In this document: in pieces, positions 1-11,125 of the stretch
Layout: each line of letters starts with the position of its first letter
Numbering within the stretch: the first letter of the stretch is position 1
Assembly (NCBI GenBank): GCA_036426205.1
Contig: CM071568.1
Span: 120,643,045-120,707,044 of the forward strand
DNA from: Ascaphus truei
Taxonomy: Eukaryota > Chordata > Amphibia > Anura > Ascaphidae
DNA: 64,000 nucleotides
Reading direction: 5' to 3'
The notes under the pieces: generated by a model
Database searches by the model: none
What the model saw: the letters and a program-made list of their open reading frames with translations, nothing else
What the model was told of the DNA's origin: nothing
Position numbers and translations under genes: made by a program

Positions 1-14
1 ACAAGACTGTAACA

Positions 15-737
15 ATGGTATTTGGGACCAAGACTACATTTTTAAAGCTTCCAGCGACTGAGCTCCTGATAAGAACCAACACTAACACCACCCTAACCCC
101 TGTCACTAGTTTTAAATACCTGGGCTTATGGTTTGACTCCCACTTAAAATTGAGGATGCACATTGATACCCTGACAACCAAGACCTATGCCAAACTAGGG
201 GTACTTTACAGGAACAAATCCTCCCTAAGTCTCATGGTCAGAAAGCGTATCGCACAGCAGATGCTAATGCCAATTATTGACTATGGAGACATAGTATATG
301 GCTCGGCACCTCAAACCCACCTTAGCAAACTTGACACCCTCTACAATTCAATTTGTCATTTTCTTCTCCAATGCAACTACAACACACATCACTGTGAAAT
401 GCTCAAAGAACTAGATTGGTCATCACTCGAGTCTAGGCGCAAAGTTCACCTTTCCTGTCTTGCCTTTAAATTCTTTATGGGCAAGCTACCCAACAATCTG
501 AACAAGCTCCTCATCCCTATCACATGCAGCACTTATCACCTGAGATCAGACTCCAAAAGACTGTTCATGGTCCCAAGGCTCAACAAAGTTGCCGGCCATT
601 CCTCCTTCTCTTACCGTGCACCCCAAAACTGGAACCAACTACCAGAGACTCTCACATCCACCACCAGTTTAAGTTCTTTCAAATCTAAGGCTGTCTCACA
701 TTTTAATCTCGTCTGTAACTGTTTCATACGCCCATAA
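15..737 (+). CDS. 3' end of a LINE ORF2 (reverse transcriptase C-terminal part), 5'-truncated
   Basis: An open frame of 240 residues resembles the C-terminal third of the reverse transcriptase of Jockey/L2/CR1-type non-LTR retrotransposons. Visible motifs are KYLGLWFDSHLKL near residue 34 (the YLGV..D region after the RT palm) and IIDYGDIVYGSAP near residue 88 (the thumb-side 'DYG..VYG' block). The catalytic YADD box lies upstream, outside the window, so the copy is cut by the window edge or 5'-truncated. After the stop, a 3' UTR ends at 903-925 in an AAATAAATAAATAA tail, which is typical of L2-like LINEs. A second copy of the family lies at 10310-11125. The frame is unbroken, so this copy is fairly young. 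The exact clade is uncertain. Confidence 0.75.
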   Translation: MVFGTKTTFLKLPATELLIRTNTNTTLTPVTSFKYLGLWFDSHLKLRMHIDTLTTKTYAKLGVLYRNKSSLSLMVRKRIAQQMLMPIIDYGDIVYGSAPQTHLSKLDTLYNSICHFLLQCNYNTHHCEMLKELDWSSLESRRKVHLSCLAFKFFMGKLPNNLNKLLIPITCSTYHLRSDSKRLFMVPRLNKVAGHSSFSYRAPQNWNQLPETLTSTTSLSSFKSKAVSHFNLVCNCFIRP

Positions 738-1249
738 TATATATTTTCTTTAACTGTGCATGCAATGTCTTGTATATAATGTATACCCTGTTAATTTATG
801 TAACTGTATTTGTAACCATGTATTATTTGTCTTAACTCTGTGCCCAGGACATACTTGAAAACCAGAGGTAACTCTCAATGTGTTACCTCCTGGTAAAATA
901 TTTTATAAATAAATAAATAATAAAATAAAGGGAAATACTCTCAACACAGGCATTATCACTACCAATGTGAGACCAAGACAAATACCAAGAACTTGTATGT
1001 TATCCAGGTATGGTATTCTATTGCAGGTGGTCATATAGTACCTTTTAGTGAGCAATAATGAACATTTGTTACACATGATACATAATTTAACAATTTCACA
1101 AGACTCATCTTCAAACAATACTCTGACAAGTTTGACCCACAATTAGATTTTAGACTTGTTGTTACTAAGGATTGGCATTTTGCAGGTTTAGACATGGTGA
1201 GTGTCCAGATCTTCTGAATCTGAGTCCTGGCAAATAAACAATTCCAGGT
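738..1249. other. LINE 3' UTR and tail, then unassigned sequence
   Basis: Bases 738-925 are the 3' UTR and A/T-rich tail of the preceding LINE. The stretch 926-1249 is AT-rich and shows no coding or repeat signature that I recognise. Confidence 0.5.
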
Positions 1250-1460
1250 TATTCTGGACTATATGACTGTAAGAAAGAAAAAAGCAGAGGAAAGGTTCAG
1301 CCAGAGGTAAGGAGAGGCAGAGAGTAAACAGGGTGAAAGTACACCATTGCATGGTCACTGAAAATGTCAGGAAGGATGCCAGATGATTTGATTCTGCTGG
1401 GATTTGAGGAGAGAATCCAGTCTAACAAGGAATTGTTGTGTGATTTCAGGTTTGTCCATG
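1250..1460 (-). pseudogene. LINE endonuclease C-terminal fragment
   Basis: The minus strand reads a short stretch ending in LLDWILSSNPSRIKSSG followed by SDHAMVYFHP. This is the end of an apurinic-type (APE) endonuclease domain of a Jockey/L2-type LINE, where the SDH motif carries the catalytic histidine. It is collinear with the N-terminal endonuclease fragment at 2816-3420, and the two are separated by an insertion of about 1.35 kb. The opposite orientation rules out continuity with the LINE end at 15-737, although the family may be the same. Confidence 0.6.
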
Positions 1461-2815
1461 TTTTGACGGTGAAGGGGTACCCAGGCAAATAAATAAAGAT
1501 ATTATGCCCAGCTGGGTGCCCTTGAGCCATATGGGGGAATTCTGATTGTCAGCTCTTCAATCCAATCATGGCATGTAACTGCGTTGGTAATAAATATGTA
1601 TGTGTATTTTTACTGTTCCAGGAGTGCCAACCGGCGGAGAGATGCAGGGCGTGAGTTTCAGGGGTGATTTTGTCAGGGTGTGTTTGGGTAGAAGGGGGGC
1701 CAGTGTTGCATGTTACCCCAAAACATGTACTCACGAATCCCCGCAGACCACCGGATAAAATCCTCCCTAGAAAGCAGTTTGCAGCTCACCGCCAATTCTC
1801 CCTGCTTCAGCACAGACCAGAACAGTAAGACTGGGCAGGGAATTGAATTGCATTCAAAGGTCCCCGGTATATGCCCAAAAAAAACCTCCAGTCTCTCAGG
1901 TGGCGAGAGTTGTATGTTTTTAAGTTAAAGTATATCATATGGCAAGGTTTCTCTGTATAAGTGGAAAAGAAAATGGTTTAAAAAGTACCTAAGGTTTATA
2001 TTTTTATTAAAGTAAGGTTCAGAGGAAGTCCTTCAGTATGGATAAAAAATTAATTTGCATGGGAAACAGGGGCTACTCCGCCCTCTGAGCTTCAAAGGCC
2101 ATCCAGGATGTGGAGGTGTTAAACCTTTTGTTAGGGGGAAAGGAAGAACCACTCTGGCAAGTTGTCACTCTTCCCAGACTTTAAGGCACTGAGCCAGCAG
2201 GGGGGCTGGCATGACAAGTGGGAAAAATATAGCGTTTGTCACACATGCCCAGTTGCAAGGCATAACTCCCAGTGCCAGGCTACAAAGGACTGGCAAGCAG
2301 GTGAGTGGCTCAGCCTGGTTGCTAGGTGGATTGCTCAGGCGTTTTGATTGGGCTGCAGGTTTTCTGGGAATGAACCCCAGAGGTATTATAATTCCTGACA
2401 CAGTTTAATTTAGGGAGAGTCATCATGTTGTAACAAGTTTTCATCATGCTGTAAGGTTTCATACCATCTAAGGATTCATGCAAGAAATATCTAAGCTTCA
2501 AGATGTTAAAGTTTCATCACAAAAGAAGCAGTTCCAGTGGAGTAAACAGCAGTGGCAAGTTGCGCTGCTGACCGAGGACTGTTTCAGGCTCTTTTTGCAA
2601 GCAACTTTCGCTCCTGGGAAATTGCTCCTAGAGACTTTGTTTTTGCAACATTTCGTTTTGGGAACATTTTATTTCATTTGACCCAGTTCATTGTAATTGT
2701 AAATCAAGCTGTGTATGTTCATTCTGTAAATAAATTGCAATTTATTTTATCTCTTGCTTTGCTCAATCAAAGGATTCGGGTTTTTTGGTGTTAAAAGAGC
2801 TGGTCTCTCATGACA
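1461..2815 (+). mobile_element. Insertion of about 1.35 kb splitting the LINE endonuclease; LTR-like 3' portion
   Basis: The minus-strand endonuclease frame stops after about 2815 and resumes at about 1460, so the block between is an insertion. Its distal part contains an AATAAA at about 2729 followed by a T-rich and CT-rich stretch, as in the R-U5 part of an LTR. A purine-rich run (GGGGGAAAGGAAGAA) lies at about 2134-2148. No coding region, clean TG..CA ends or perfect target duplication could be fixed. The LTR assignment is therefore tentative, and it could also be two nested insertions. Confidence 0.35.
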
Positions 2816-3420
2816 CGTGTGGGTTGGGAAATGAGTTGCGTCAGGTTAAGTGACTTGAGTTGTATCTGGATTTTGTGGTTTTTAGGGTCGAGCCAATTGA
2901 AGTGGAAATCCCCAAAATTCTAGCAGCTCTCTCTTCTCATTCAGAGAGGAAATGTAGCCAAGAAACTGGGTGATGTCAGTCAGGGACTGTAGAGGGGCGG
3001 TAGATGCCAGCAAGCTTAGAAAAGGGGAGGCAAATTTTGCCAACTAGGATTTCAAAAGAGGGTGGACTTGGGGGGCAATTTAACAGTGTAAATTGTAAGG
3101 TGTCTGCAATATAAAATAACACCCCTCTTCCTCTCTTTGACCTATCTCTCCTAGAAATGGAGTATCCCAGGATGGCAAATATTTGCATCAGGAGTTTTAG
3201 TGGTTAGCCATGTTTCTGTGAGAACGATGGCTTTGGGTTTATGCATAAGGCACCATGCTCTTAGTTCATCCAGTTTGGGCAGCAGGCTCCGGATATTTAT
3301 ATGGGTGACAAATAGATCTTTTTGGAATTTAAAGGTGGAATTCTCAGGGGTATGGGACAGAGTTGAAAAGGGAGGGCCTGGGTTAGGTTCAATGCAACCT
3401 GCTAAAGAGAGTAATAGTAT
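2816..3420 (-). pseudogene. LINE endonuclease N-terminal fragment
   Basis: Read on the minus strand with frame changes, the segment gives the start of an APE-type LINE endonuclease: a 'HIN.RSL..KLDEL' block (about 3290-3230), a 'LTETWL' catalytic glutamate block (about 3200), GYSISRRDRSKRGRGVLFYI (about 3160-3100), and 'AGIYRP' (about 3000). Several stops and frameshifts show it is dead. It is collinear with the piece at 1250-1460 once the intervening insertion is removed. Confidence 0.6.
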
Positions 3421-5378
3421 GAGTATAAATTTGAGTAGTTGTTTGCAAGTTGTTAATTTGTGATGTTTGCCATTAGTGTGAGCGGTGGTTGGTGTGCTGT
3501 TTTTTTAGAGTTCTCCACCAACATTCAGTAGATAGTGCAAAGCTTTTGAGAAATTCAGGGTTGTATGGTGATATTGGGTGTGGGCCAGGAGGGAGGAGTT
3601 TGTAGTGGATAGAGAGAGTAATATTTTCATGAGGCCACGAAAAAGAACAAATATTAGGTACATAGCAGGTTCATTACCACAGAGGTAGGTAATGCTACAT
3701 GGAGCTTTTGTGAGACAAGTGAGTGTGTGCAGACTAAACAGTAGGGGTGAGCCTTTTCCTTGTCAAAATATTTTGCTGCATTGCAATGCTAGGGTTTGCC
3801 GTGGGATGAGTGGGTGAGGGTTGAGGGGGGGAGGGCAGTTGTGTTCAGTCAGTGTTGGGAGAGGCTGCAGTAAAATAAGGTGTAAAGGGGGGTAATTGTG
3901 CAGGCTAACAAGCATGGGATCATAGTGTGGTCAGAGGTAGCCCACCGTTTGTTGCCTTGTGTAGAAGAGTTTGCAGAAGATCCAGTCCCCAGTCATCTCT
4001 AGTCAAACTGTAGTATAACTATACATTCTCACTTAAAAAGACTCACTTTAAATGCATCACTCTAAAATGCCAATGCAGGAGGTGGTGTTACTTTTATACA
4101 TCTAAGCAGTTACATGACCCTCCCCCAATAAATCAGCCTGTTACAAGTTGATCAATTAGCAGCACACAGTTAAAAGAGTTAAAAAAAAAAACCACCTTTT
4201 GATATTCAATCATACCAAAATATCAATAATAAAGGCTGCACTATCTACTGAACTGGGTGGGGTATTTCTTTTAAAACAGGGGTTGCAGTTCAGAAACATA
4301 CCAAAAGATCGATAATAAAGACCGGGTGGGATATTTCTTTTAAATCAGGGGTTGCAGTTCAGAAACATACCTGTGAAGAGAATGTAATTAGATCAATGTC
4401 ATATTGCATGAAGAACAGTAAATATATATACTATAGTCTAACTATTTATTCTCACTTAAAAAGGCTCACTTTAAATGCATCACTCTAAAATGCCAACGCA
4501 TTCCCTCGGTCTCTAATCTCTTCTTTACAATTTAGAAATATAATGTACAGTATTTGTATTTGACTCCTACCTTACTGTACATTCTGGTTTCCCATTCAAA
4601 CTGTCGCTAAACCTAATGATTTTTCCTCCGTAACATATAACCCCTAAGCTCTATCGCTCTACTACTAAAAAACATGACCTAATTCTCTCTGGTCTCGTCT
4701 ATTATTTTTTTTAAAAAATTATTATTATTATAATTATAATTATAATTATTATTATTATTATTATTATTGAAAGATAGACATTCATGATAATTGTTGTACA
4801 GTGTATGTAACATTTGATGTGTTTTTCACATTCTTTTTACACATACATTCTCTCGTTCCCCCCTATTAACAGTATCTAATAAAAGAGATTTTAATTTCCC
4901 ATATATTATCACACTGAGTGAGGAAACTATGCTGGAACTCAACCAACGGGTTATCTAATTTTGTTTCTCACTATAATACTGCTAGACTTTGTAGTATTCT
5001 CACCTCTCAGAATTCTTGCCAAGAACCATCTGTGTATTTGGACCTGTTTGTTTATGTGTTGTTTTGTGTCTTTTAGAAGTGTCTTAATAAAATAGATACA
5101 TGTATTTAAAAAAATGTCTGATTGTTTGTCTATATTTTTGACTGTTTCAATTCAATCCATCTTAAAGATGAACATTCATTTTCCTTTTACCACATGTTGA
5201 CCTGGTGGTGTGTTACTGATCCAGCACTGTAATATTGCCATCTTAGCAGCAAAAGTGACAATCGCTATGAATTGAATAAAATGTTTATCTATTATTTGAT
5301 CTGTATCTTCTGTCTTGGATCATTCTGAAAATAGCTACTGTAGGAGAGAGCCCAAATATCAGTAATATAATTTAGTTT
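3421..5378. other. No gene seen; local duplications and an ATT-rich tract
   Basis: No coding signal is recognised. Two direct duplications are visible. The segment at about 4015-4078 (ACTTAAAAAGACTCACTTTA and flanks) recurs at about 4438-4495. A unit ending GGGGTTGCAGTTCAGAAACA at about 4213-4297 is repeated in tandem to about 4372. Bases 4709-4769 are an (ATT)n/(ATA)n microsatellite. The rest is AT-rich unassigned sequence. Confidence 0.5.
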
Positions 5379-5735
5379 CGACAATTGTAACATTCTAATG
5401 TCCGGCCTTCCTGCCTCTTACCCTGCCCCCCGCTCCCCACCCCCCTCCCCCCCCCCCCCCCAGCCCATCTATTTGAAACACTGCTACAAGAATCACTTCA
5501 CACTCCTCTGTCTCAGCTTCTCTCCTGCTGAAATACGCCTCCTGGCTTCCTATTAAATCATGTATTACTTATATAATTCTCTTTTTCTCTTCTAAGACTA
5601 CACACTCCTCTGCCCCTTCTTATATCCCAGCCCTAATTTTTCCCTATACACGTTTTCGCCTCTTGAGTTGTGCTTAAGGATGTCTCCTTTCTATCCCTTT
5701 TGTATCTAAAGCCCTCTCCCATATTAAATCTCTGT
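5379..5735 (+). pseudogene. Decayed L2 LINE reverse transcriptase fragment
   Basis: The sequence parallels the C-terminal reverse transcriptase region of the younger L2 copy at about 52065-52400. Shared landmarks are TGTCCGGCCTTCCTGCCTCT, 'CACTCCTCTGCCCCTTCTTA', and TTTGTATCTAAAGCCCTCTC in the same order. A C-rich expansion at about 5426-5461 and many indels destroy the frame. It is an ancient copy. Confidence 0.7.
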
Positions 5736-5779
5736 CATGTATAGCTCTTACTTTACTTTCAATATCCGACAAACACCTT

Positions 5780-6130
5780 CCCTCTTCACCTTCAAGGCAA
5801 CTTCTCCACGTTGCACCAACAAATTTTCTGATTTCATCGTCCCATCTTTCTTTTGGTCATTGTCTTGGTCTTTTCATTTCCCTTGGAATCCAGTCGAGTA
5901 CCATCTTTGTCCAACGATGTTAATTTATCCTTGCAATATGTCCGGCCCACTATAATTTTAATTTCTTCACCCTTGTGACGATGTCACAGACTTTTGTTTG
6001 TTTTTTAACCCAGTCATTCTTTTTCCTGTCTCCATGTAATACCAAGTATACATCTCTCCCTTCTTCTTTGAGTTGTCTGAAGCTTCTAAATTATCTTCGC
6101 ATTTAGGGTTCAAGTTTCACATTCATATGT
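5780..6130 (-). pseudogene. C-terminal fragment of another non-LTR retrotransposon ORF2
   Basis: The minus strand translates, with in-frame stops, to a segment containing WAGHIARIN, then RWTKMVLDWIPREMKRPR, then RWDDEIRKFVGATW. The order 'W.GH..R...RW...V..W.PR..KR..GRP..RW.D.I' is a widespread C-terminal signature of endonuclease/reverse-transcriptase ORFs of non-LTR elements. At least three stops show decay. I cannot name the clade from this tail alone. Confidence 0.55.
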
Positions 6131-6491
6131 GAGCACAGGTAGAGATGGGTGAATTTTTATGGCGAATTTGGATCCGCGGTAGATCGTCCGGTTCCTTTGG
6201 TCGCGGATTTTAGCGGATCAATCTCAAACAGGGCTATTCACATTTTGCAGATTTTTTATTATTATTACCAATACAATCCATGGATTCTGCAACCCATGGA
6301 CAGATTTGTAGAATCAGCCTGTCCTGGTGGCAGACAATGGAAGTTGTGATTAACTTTGGGGTTGGACTGCTGAGGCGTTCTCTGCTCTCAACCCTCCTCC
6401 CTCACCGCTGCTGCCCATCACTGCTGACCCAACCTGCACCCCCCAAGCATCTGTGCCCGGCATACCTGCCCCAGTCACCCTTCCCTTAGTT

Positions 6492-7371
6492 CAGGGATCG
6501 GCAACCTGCAGCTCCCGAGAAGCTTGTGGCTCTTCCTGCTCCTACTTGCGTCTCTCTGCAGGTTGCCAAACCCCCGCTGCTGCCTCTCTCCCTCACTATC
6601 CTGCTGGCAAACCTAATCTGGCCTGATCCGCAGAGGTGGCCTGATTAAAGGTGTCTGTGGAGGTGCCTGTCCAGGCAGATTGCTGTAGACTGGTAGAAGG
6701 GATTTTCTCCTGACAGGCACCTCTGTGGGCACCTTTCAGAAGGCAGCTCGGCAGGCCCCCTCCACAGGCCTCTAACAGGACCCGTCACTCCTTCAGGACA
6801 GTCGGTAGGCAACAGGCACACAGATCATCTCCTCTTTTCCAATATCCCTGCCCCTCTCTCTCACTCCTTTCTCTTTCTCCCCTCTCTCCTTCCCCATCTC
6901 TCTCTCCTCCCTCTCTCTCTCCTGCGCCCTCTCTCGCTCCTTCCCCTTCTCTCTCGCTCCTTCCCACCTCTCTCTCGCTCCTTCCCCCCTCTCTCACACT
7001 TTCCCCCTTCTCTCTCTTCTCTCTTCTCTCTCTCTCTCCTTCCACCTCTCTCCTTCCACCTCTCTCTCCTTCCCCCCCTCTCTCTCTCTCTCCTTCACCC
7101 TCTTTATCTCATTCCACCTCTCTCCTTTTCCTTTTCCCTCGCTTTCTCCTTTCCCTCTCTCTTTCTCTCCTTCCCCTCTTTCTATCCTTCCCCTCTTTCT
7201 CTCCTTCCCCCTCTGTCTCTTTCACCCCTCTCTCTGTCCCCCTCTCATTCCCCTCCTCTCTCCTCCCCCCTCTTCTCTCCTTCCTTCCCCCTCTGTCTCC
7301 CCGCATATCTCATTCTCCCACCCCTAAGGAACAAACAACACGCTGCGGGGTTGGGAGATGTGGGAATTAAT

Positions 7372-7403
<32 letters not shown>

Positions 7404-7476
7404 AAAAGAGAGGGGGGGGGGGGAATGAGGGGGGGCCCTGCTCCTTTAATTTGTCCTGGACCCCAATATTTCTATT

Positions 7477-7510
<34 letters not shown>

Positions 7511-7853
7511 GGGGCGTAGTGTGTGTAATTGGGGGGTCGTATATGTGTTTTATGAGGAGGGTAGTGTATATATGTATTGTGTATTTCTAAATCACAGAGT
7601 TTTGCACAGAAAAACAATGGAAAAAAAAACTAAATAAAGGGACTTATTATTGTGAGATGCATTTTATTCCCCCACATATTTTGTCGTACAGTATGTTAAT
7701 GCTTATACAGTATATACCTTTTGGTGTGTGTACAGTATATATATATGTGTTTGTGGGGGTGTAATATTCATGAAGGTGTTGCGGCTCTTGGAATATTTTG
7801 AAGAAATACTTTTATAAAATGGCTCTTCTTCCTTGAAAGGTTGCAGACCCCTG
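6492..7853. mobile_element. Non-autonomous hAT-type DNA element with repeat-expanded interior
   Basis: The ends are inverted: CAGGGATCGGCAACC at 6492 and, read on the other strand from 7853, CAGGGGTCTGCAACC. That is the classic hAT/MER5-Charlie style terminus. Flanking 8-bp sequences are CCTTAGTT on the left and CCCTTGTT on the right, which is a plausible decayed 8-bp target duplication. No transposase frame exists. The interior is dominated by simple sequence: a pyrimidine tract (about 6836-7330), a long G run and a (TA)n block. Confidence 0.65.
6836..7507. repeat. Compound low-complexity block: (CT)n-rich, poly-G, (TA)n
   Basis: A run of nearly 500 bases of CT/CCTT repeats (6836-7330) is followed by almost uninterrupted G (about 7372-7436) and a (TA)n microsatellite (about 7478-7507). 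It lies inside the hAT-type element. Arg/Glu-rich open frames on the minus strand are translations of this tract and not genes. Confidence 0.9.
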
Positions 7854-7861
7854 CCCTTGTT

Positions 7862-10309
7862 CCACCTCTGCTTACAGATATAGATAAAAAGAAGATTTCC
7901 ATGTGAATTAGCATATCTTTTTACAAAATAAAAATCAAAGAGTTGTATTAAAAAAAAATTGCCCAGTTCATTTTCCTGCCCTCCCTTAACATTATGTTAG
8001 CTGATGATAAATCTATAGATGCAAAGAACTCACCTAACACCACTTTGCTGTAATTATAACTTTCCTGTCGACTTTCAGATCTGACGGGCTCCGTCTTGTC
8101 TGCCCATTGATGTTTTGCGGCATTTATTTACATTCTCAATAACATCTTGCTGAAAATGAATTGTGGCAGCAGGAGGAATTGATATATTGACATGCAATGC
8201 TAGTAGAGTGTCTACGAAAAGCCAAGAACAAGGGATGTGCATAGCAATAAAAATACATCGTGCTTATTTTTTTTTTTTAGATCAGTAGGAAATTTAAAAG
8301 GGAAAAAAATATCACAATCAAAGATGATAAAAATTCACTGAGGAGCAAAATAAAAGTTATAATATTACAAAACTTGTGGACTCAATGTAAATGGTGCCAG
8401 CAGTAATACAAATATCCCTTGAGAGTGAAAAGTATTCTGGTGTTTTTGTGGGTTTTTTTTTTCTTTTTCTTTTTTAAATGCCACAAGAGATGATTGATAT
8501 TTATATTGATTGAGCATAAAAATAACATTTACACACTGATGCTGTATTGCTACAGGAATGCATTATTTTGTTTTTCTTTTAGATATTTTTTCTTATACAA
8601 TAACTGAAACATTATTAACCAAGAGGAAAATGTGGAAGCATGGTAATACATTAGCACAACCAAAATAAATAGAACAGGAATTATTGCTGAATAGGGACAT
8701 TGTGAAATACTCAGATCACATGAGGTATGCTCCTAAACAGGCTTGACAGCTGCATTATTGTATACTGTATAGCTATGTCTATACAGCTGGTACTGCCCAG
8801 TACGGATGTACAATACAACAGAACAATGAGAAATATGAACAAAGACATTACGTTTTATAATTCTTTAAAGCATAAAAAAAATATTCATGACATACTAAAC
8901 TTTAGCCCAGGGATAAAGAAGTTCCACTATCTGATTGTTTGTTGTTCCTTAGACGCATTTTAAAGATAAAACCATTCAAAGGCAAATGCAAAAGAGTGTG
9001 GAAACTGATTCATGTTGAAATATGTTTAAATAGACTGCTACAAAAAAATTAAGTGTGCTTATTGTTGTGGGATAAAGGTGTTAATTGCTGTCTAGACATT
9101 TTATTACCATAGTGCGGGGCAAAAGCTACTGACCATCTCCTATTTAAACAATAAACTATGTTTGTTTGTTTCCACAGATGATAGCAACATGATTTCAGGG
9201 TGGCATGTAACTGAGAACATTGTGATACCAATCTCTCGCTTTGTTCTTTGGGAAATTTGACAGTCAAGTTCTGACATAATGTCACTTTCTATCTAATAGC
9301 ACACAAATGTATCCAGCTTGAAAAATACTACTGTCCTAATTCTGAATAGATAAAATTAGATACACTTGTCTCTTTATTCAGCTAATTATGTTTCTTTTTT
9401 CCCCCTCACAATTGAGTACAATTTCATAACACACTTTTTATTTATTACGTCAACTAAAGTAACGACTATTTCAAAGAAAATAAACTACATTCTATGCATG
9501 ACCCACATTTCCTATATCAAAAAATGTTCCAAGCCACGATGCAGGCACAGCATTTAGAAATAGCAGTAAACATAATTGTATTTTGTCAATGTGGCTGCGT
9601 TTCTATGTTCACTCTTCCCTACTTCCATGTTGCTGTGAAATTCTTGTATTCTAACTGTGCTTCTAACTCTCATGTCGGGATTCACTGAGCTCCAATATTT
9701 GTATTGACTTGAACGGCTGTAAAAACCAGATCAAGTACTTCTTACTGGAGATTGTTGAATCCCCCTTTACACGTTTGAGAAAGTTACTTACAGTAGCTTG
9801 CCTAGTATACACACATATCAAAACAAACAGTACATACTACACAGACATGTTTTTCTTTTCCAGTGTCAGGTATAAAAATGAAATGAAAGTCCCGCCCAGT
9901 ATTCATTTTGTTTGTTCATTAAATACAAAGTTGAAGTTTATCTCTGATAAAACAGCGTCTATTAGGCCAGTGTTTGTTTAATTGCATACAAATACAATGT
10001 GGTAGAGTAATTGTGAAAGTGTATTTTATATTTAAATCTGGACAATTGTATTTAAAATAATTGTACCTGGGACTAAAAGGCTTATCATTGTTATCTGAAA
10101 AGTAAAAAACTATATCCACATGAATTGCACAATTATTGCTTATTAAAAATGCTTTCACTAAAATAATGCATGTAAAAATATGGGTGAAATGCTATTTTTG
10201 TACAGGCTACTTTTCCCCTACTTTATTAAACAAAAAAATGTTCCAGATCTTCCCTATTTGTGTATCCTAGTGGTAGCATCTGATTGCCAGTTACCATGAG
10301 CTCACTCAC
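7862..10309. other. AT-rich sequence without recognised features
   Basis: About 2.4 kb with only short, unsupported open frames. No LINE, LTR or TIR signature was recognised. It could be intergenic or intronic unique sequence. Confidence 0.5.
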
Positions 10310-11125
10310 CCTGCTGGTAAATACCTAGGCATATGGTTTGACTCCCACTTAACATTCGGAATGCACATTGATACCCTGACATTCAAAACCTATGCCAAAC
10401 TAGGTGTACTTTACAGGAACAAATCCTCCCTAAGCCTGCTGGTCAGAAAGCGTATTGCACAGCAGATGCTAATGCCAATTACAGACTATAGAGATATAGT
10501 ATATGGCTCGGCACCCCACACCCACATTAGCAAACTTGACACCCTCTACAATTCAATTTGTCATTTCGTTCTCCAATGCAACTACAACACACATCACTGT
10601 GAAATGCTCAAAGAACTAGATTGGTCATCACTCGAGTCTAGATGCAAAGTTCACCTTTCCTGTCTTGCCTTCAAATACTTTCTGGGAAAGCTACCCATCT
10701 ATCTGAATAAGCTCCTCACCCCTACCACATGCAGCACTTATCATCTGAGATCAGACGCCAAAAGACTGTTCATGGTTCCAAGGCTCAACAAAGTATCCAG
10801 CCGCTCCTCCTTCTCTTACCGTGCACCATAAAACTGGAACAACCTACATCCACATCCACCATCAGTTTAAGTTCTTTCAAAACTAAGGCTGTCTCACATT
10901 TTAATCTGCTCTGTAACTGTTACATAAGTCTATAATATACATCCTCTCTAACTGTGCATGCAATGTATTGTATAAAATGTATACCCTGTTCATTTATGTA
11001 ACTGTATTTTTAACCATGTACTATTCGTCATATTAATTATGTCCAGGACATACTTGAAACCGAGAGGTAACTCTCAATGTATCACTTCCTGGTAAAACAT
11101 TTTATAAATAAATAAATAAAACAGC
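10310..11125 (+). pseudogene. Second copy of the LINE family seen at 1-925
   Basis: The frame at 10361-10831 is nearly the same protein as 15-737 (KTYAKLGVLYRNKSSLSL, HISKLDTLYNSICHF, LDWSSLESRCKVHLSCLAFK). A stop in place of a glutamine codon and a short deletion then break it. The same 3' UTR follows and ends in AAATAAATAAATAA at about 11108-11121. It begins at about 10310 in the middle of the RT thumb region, so it is a severely 5'-truncated insertion, as is usual for LINEs. Confidence 0.75.

Noticed and set aside
6785..7306. Arg/Glu/Gly-rich open frames on the minus strand
   Set aside because: They are translations of a CT-rich simple-sequence tract with no start context, domain or homology pattern.
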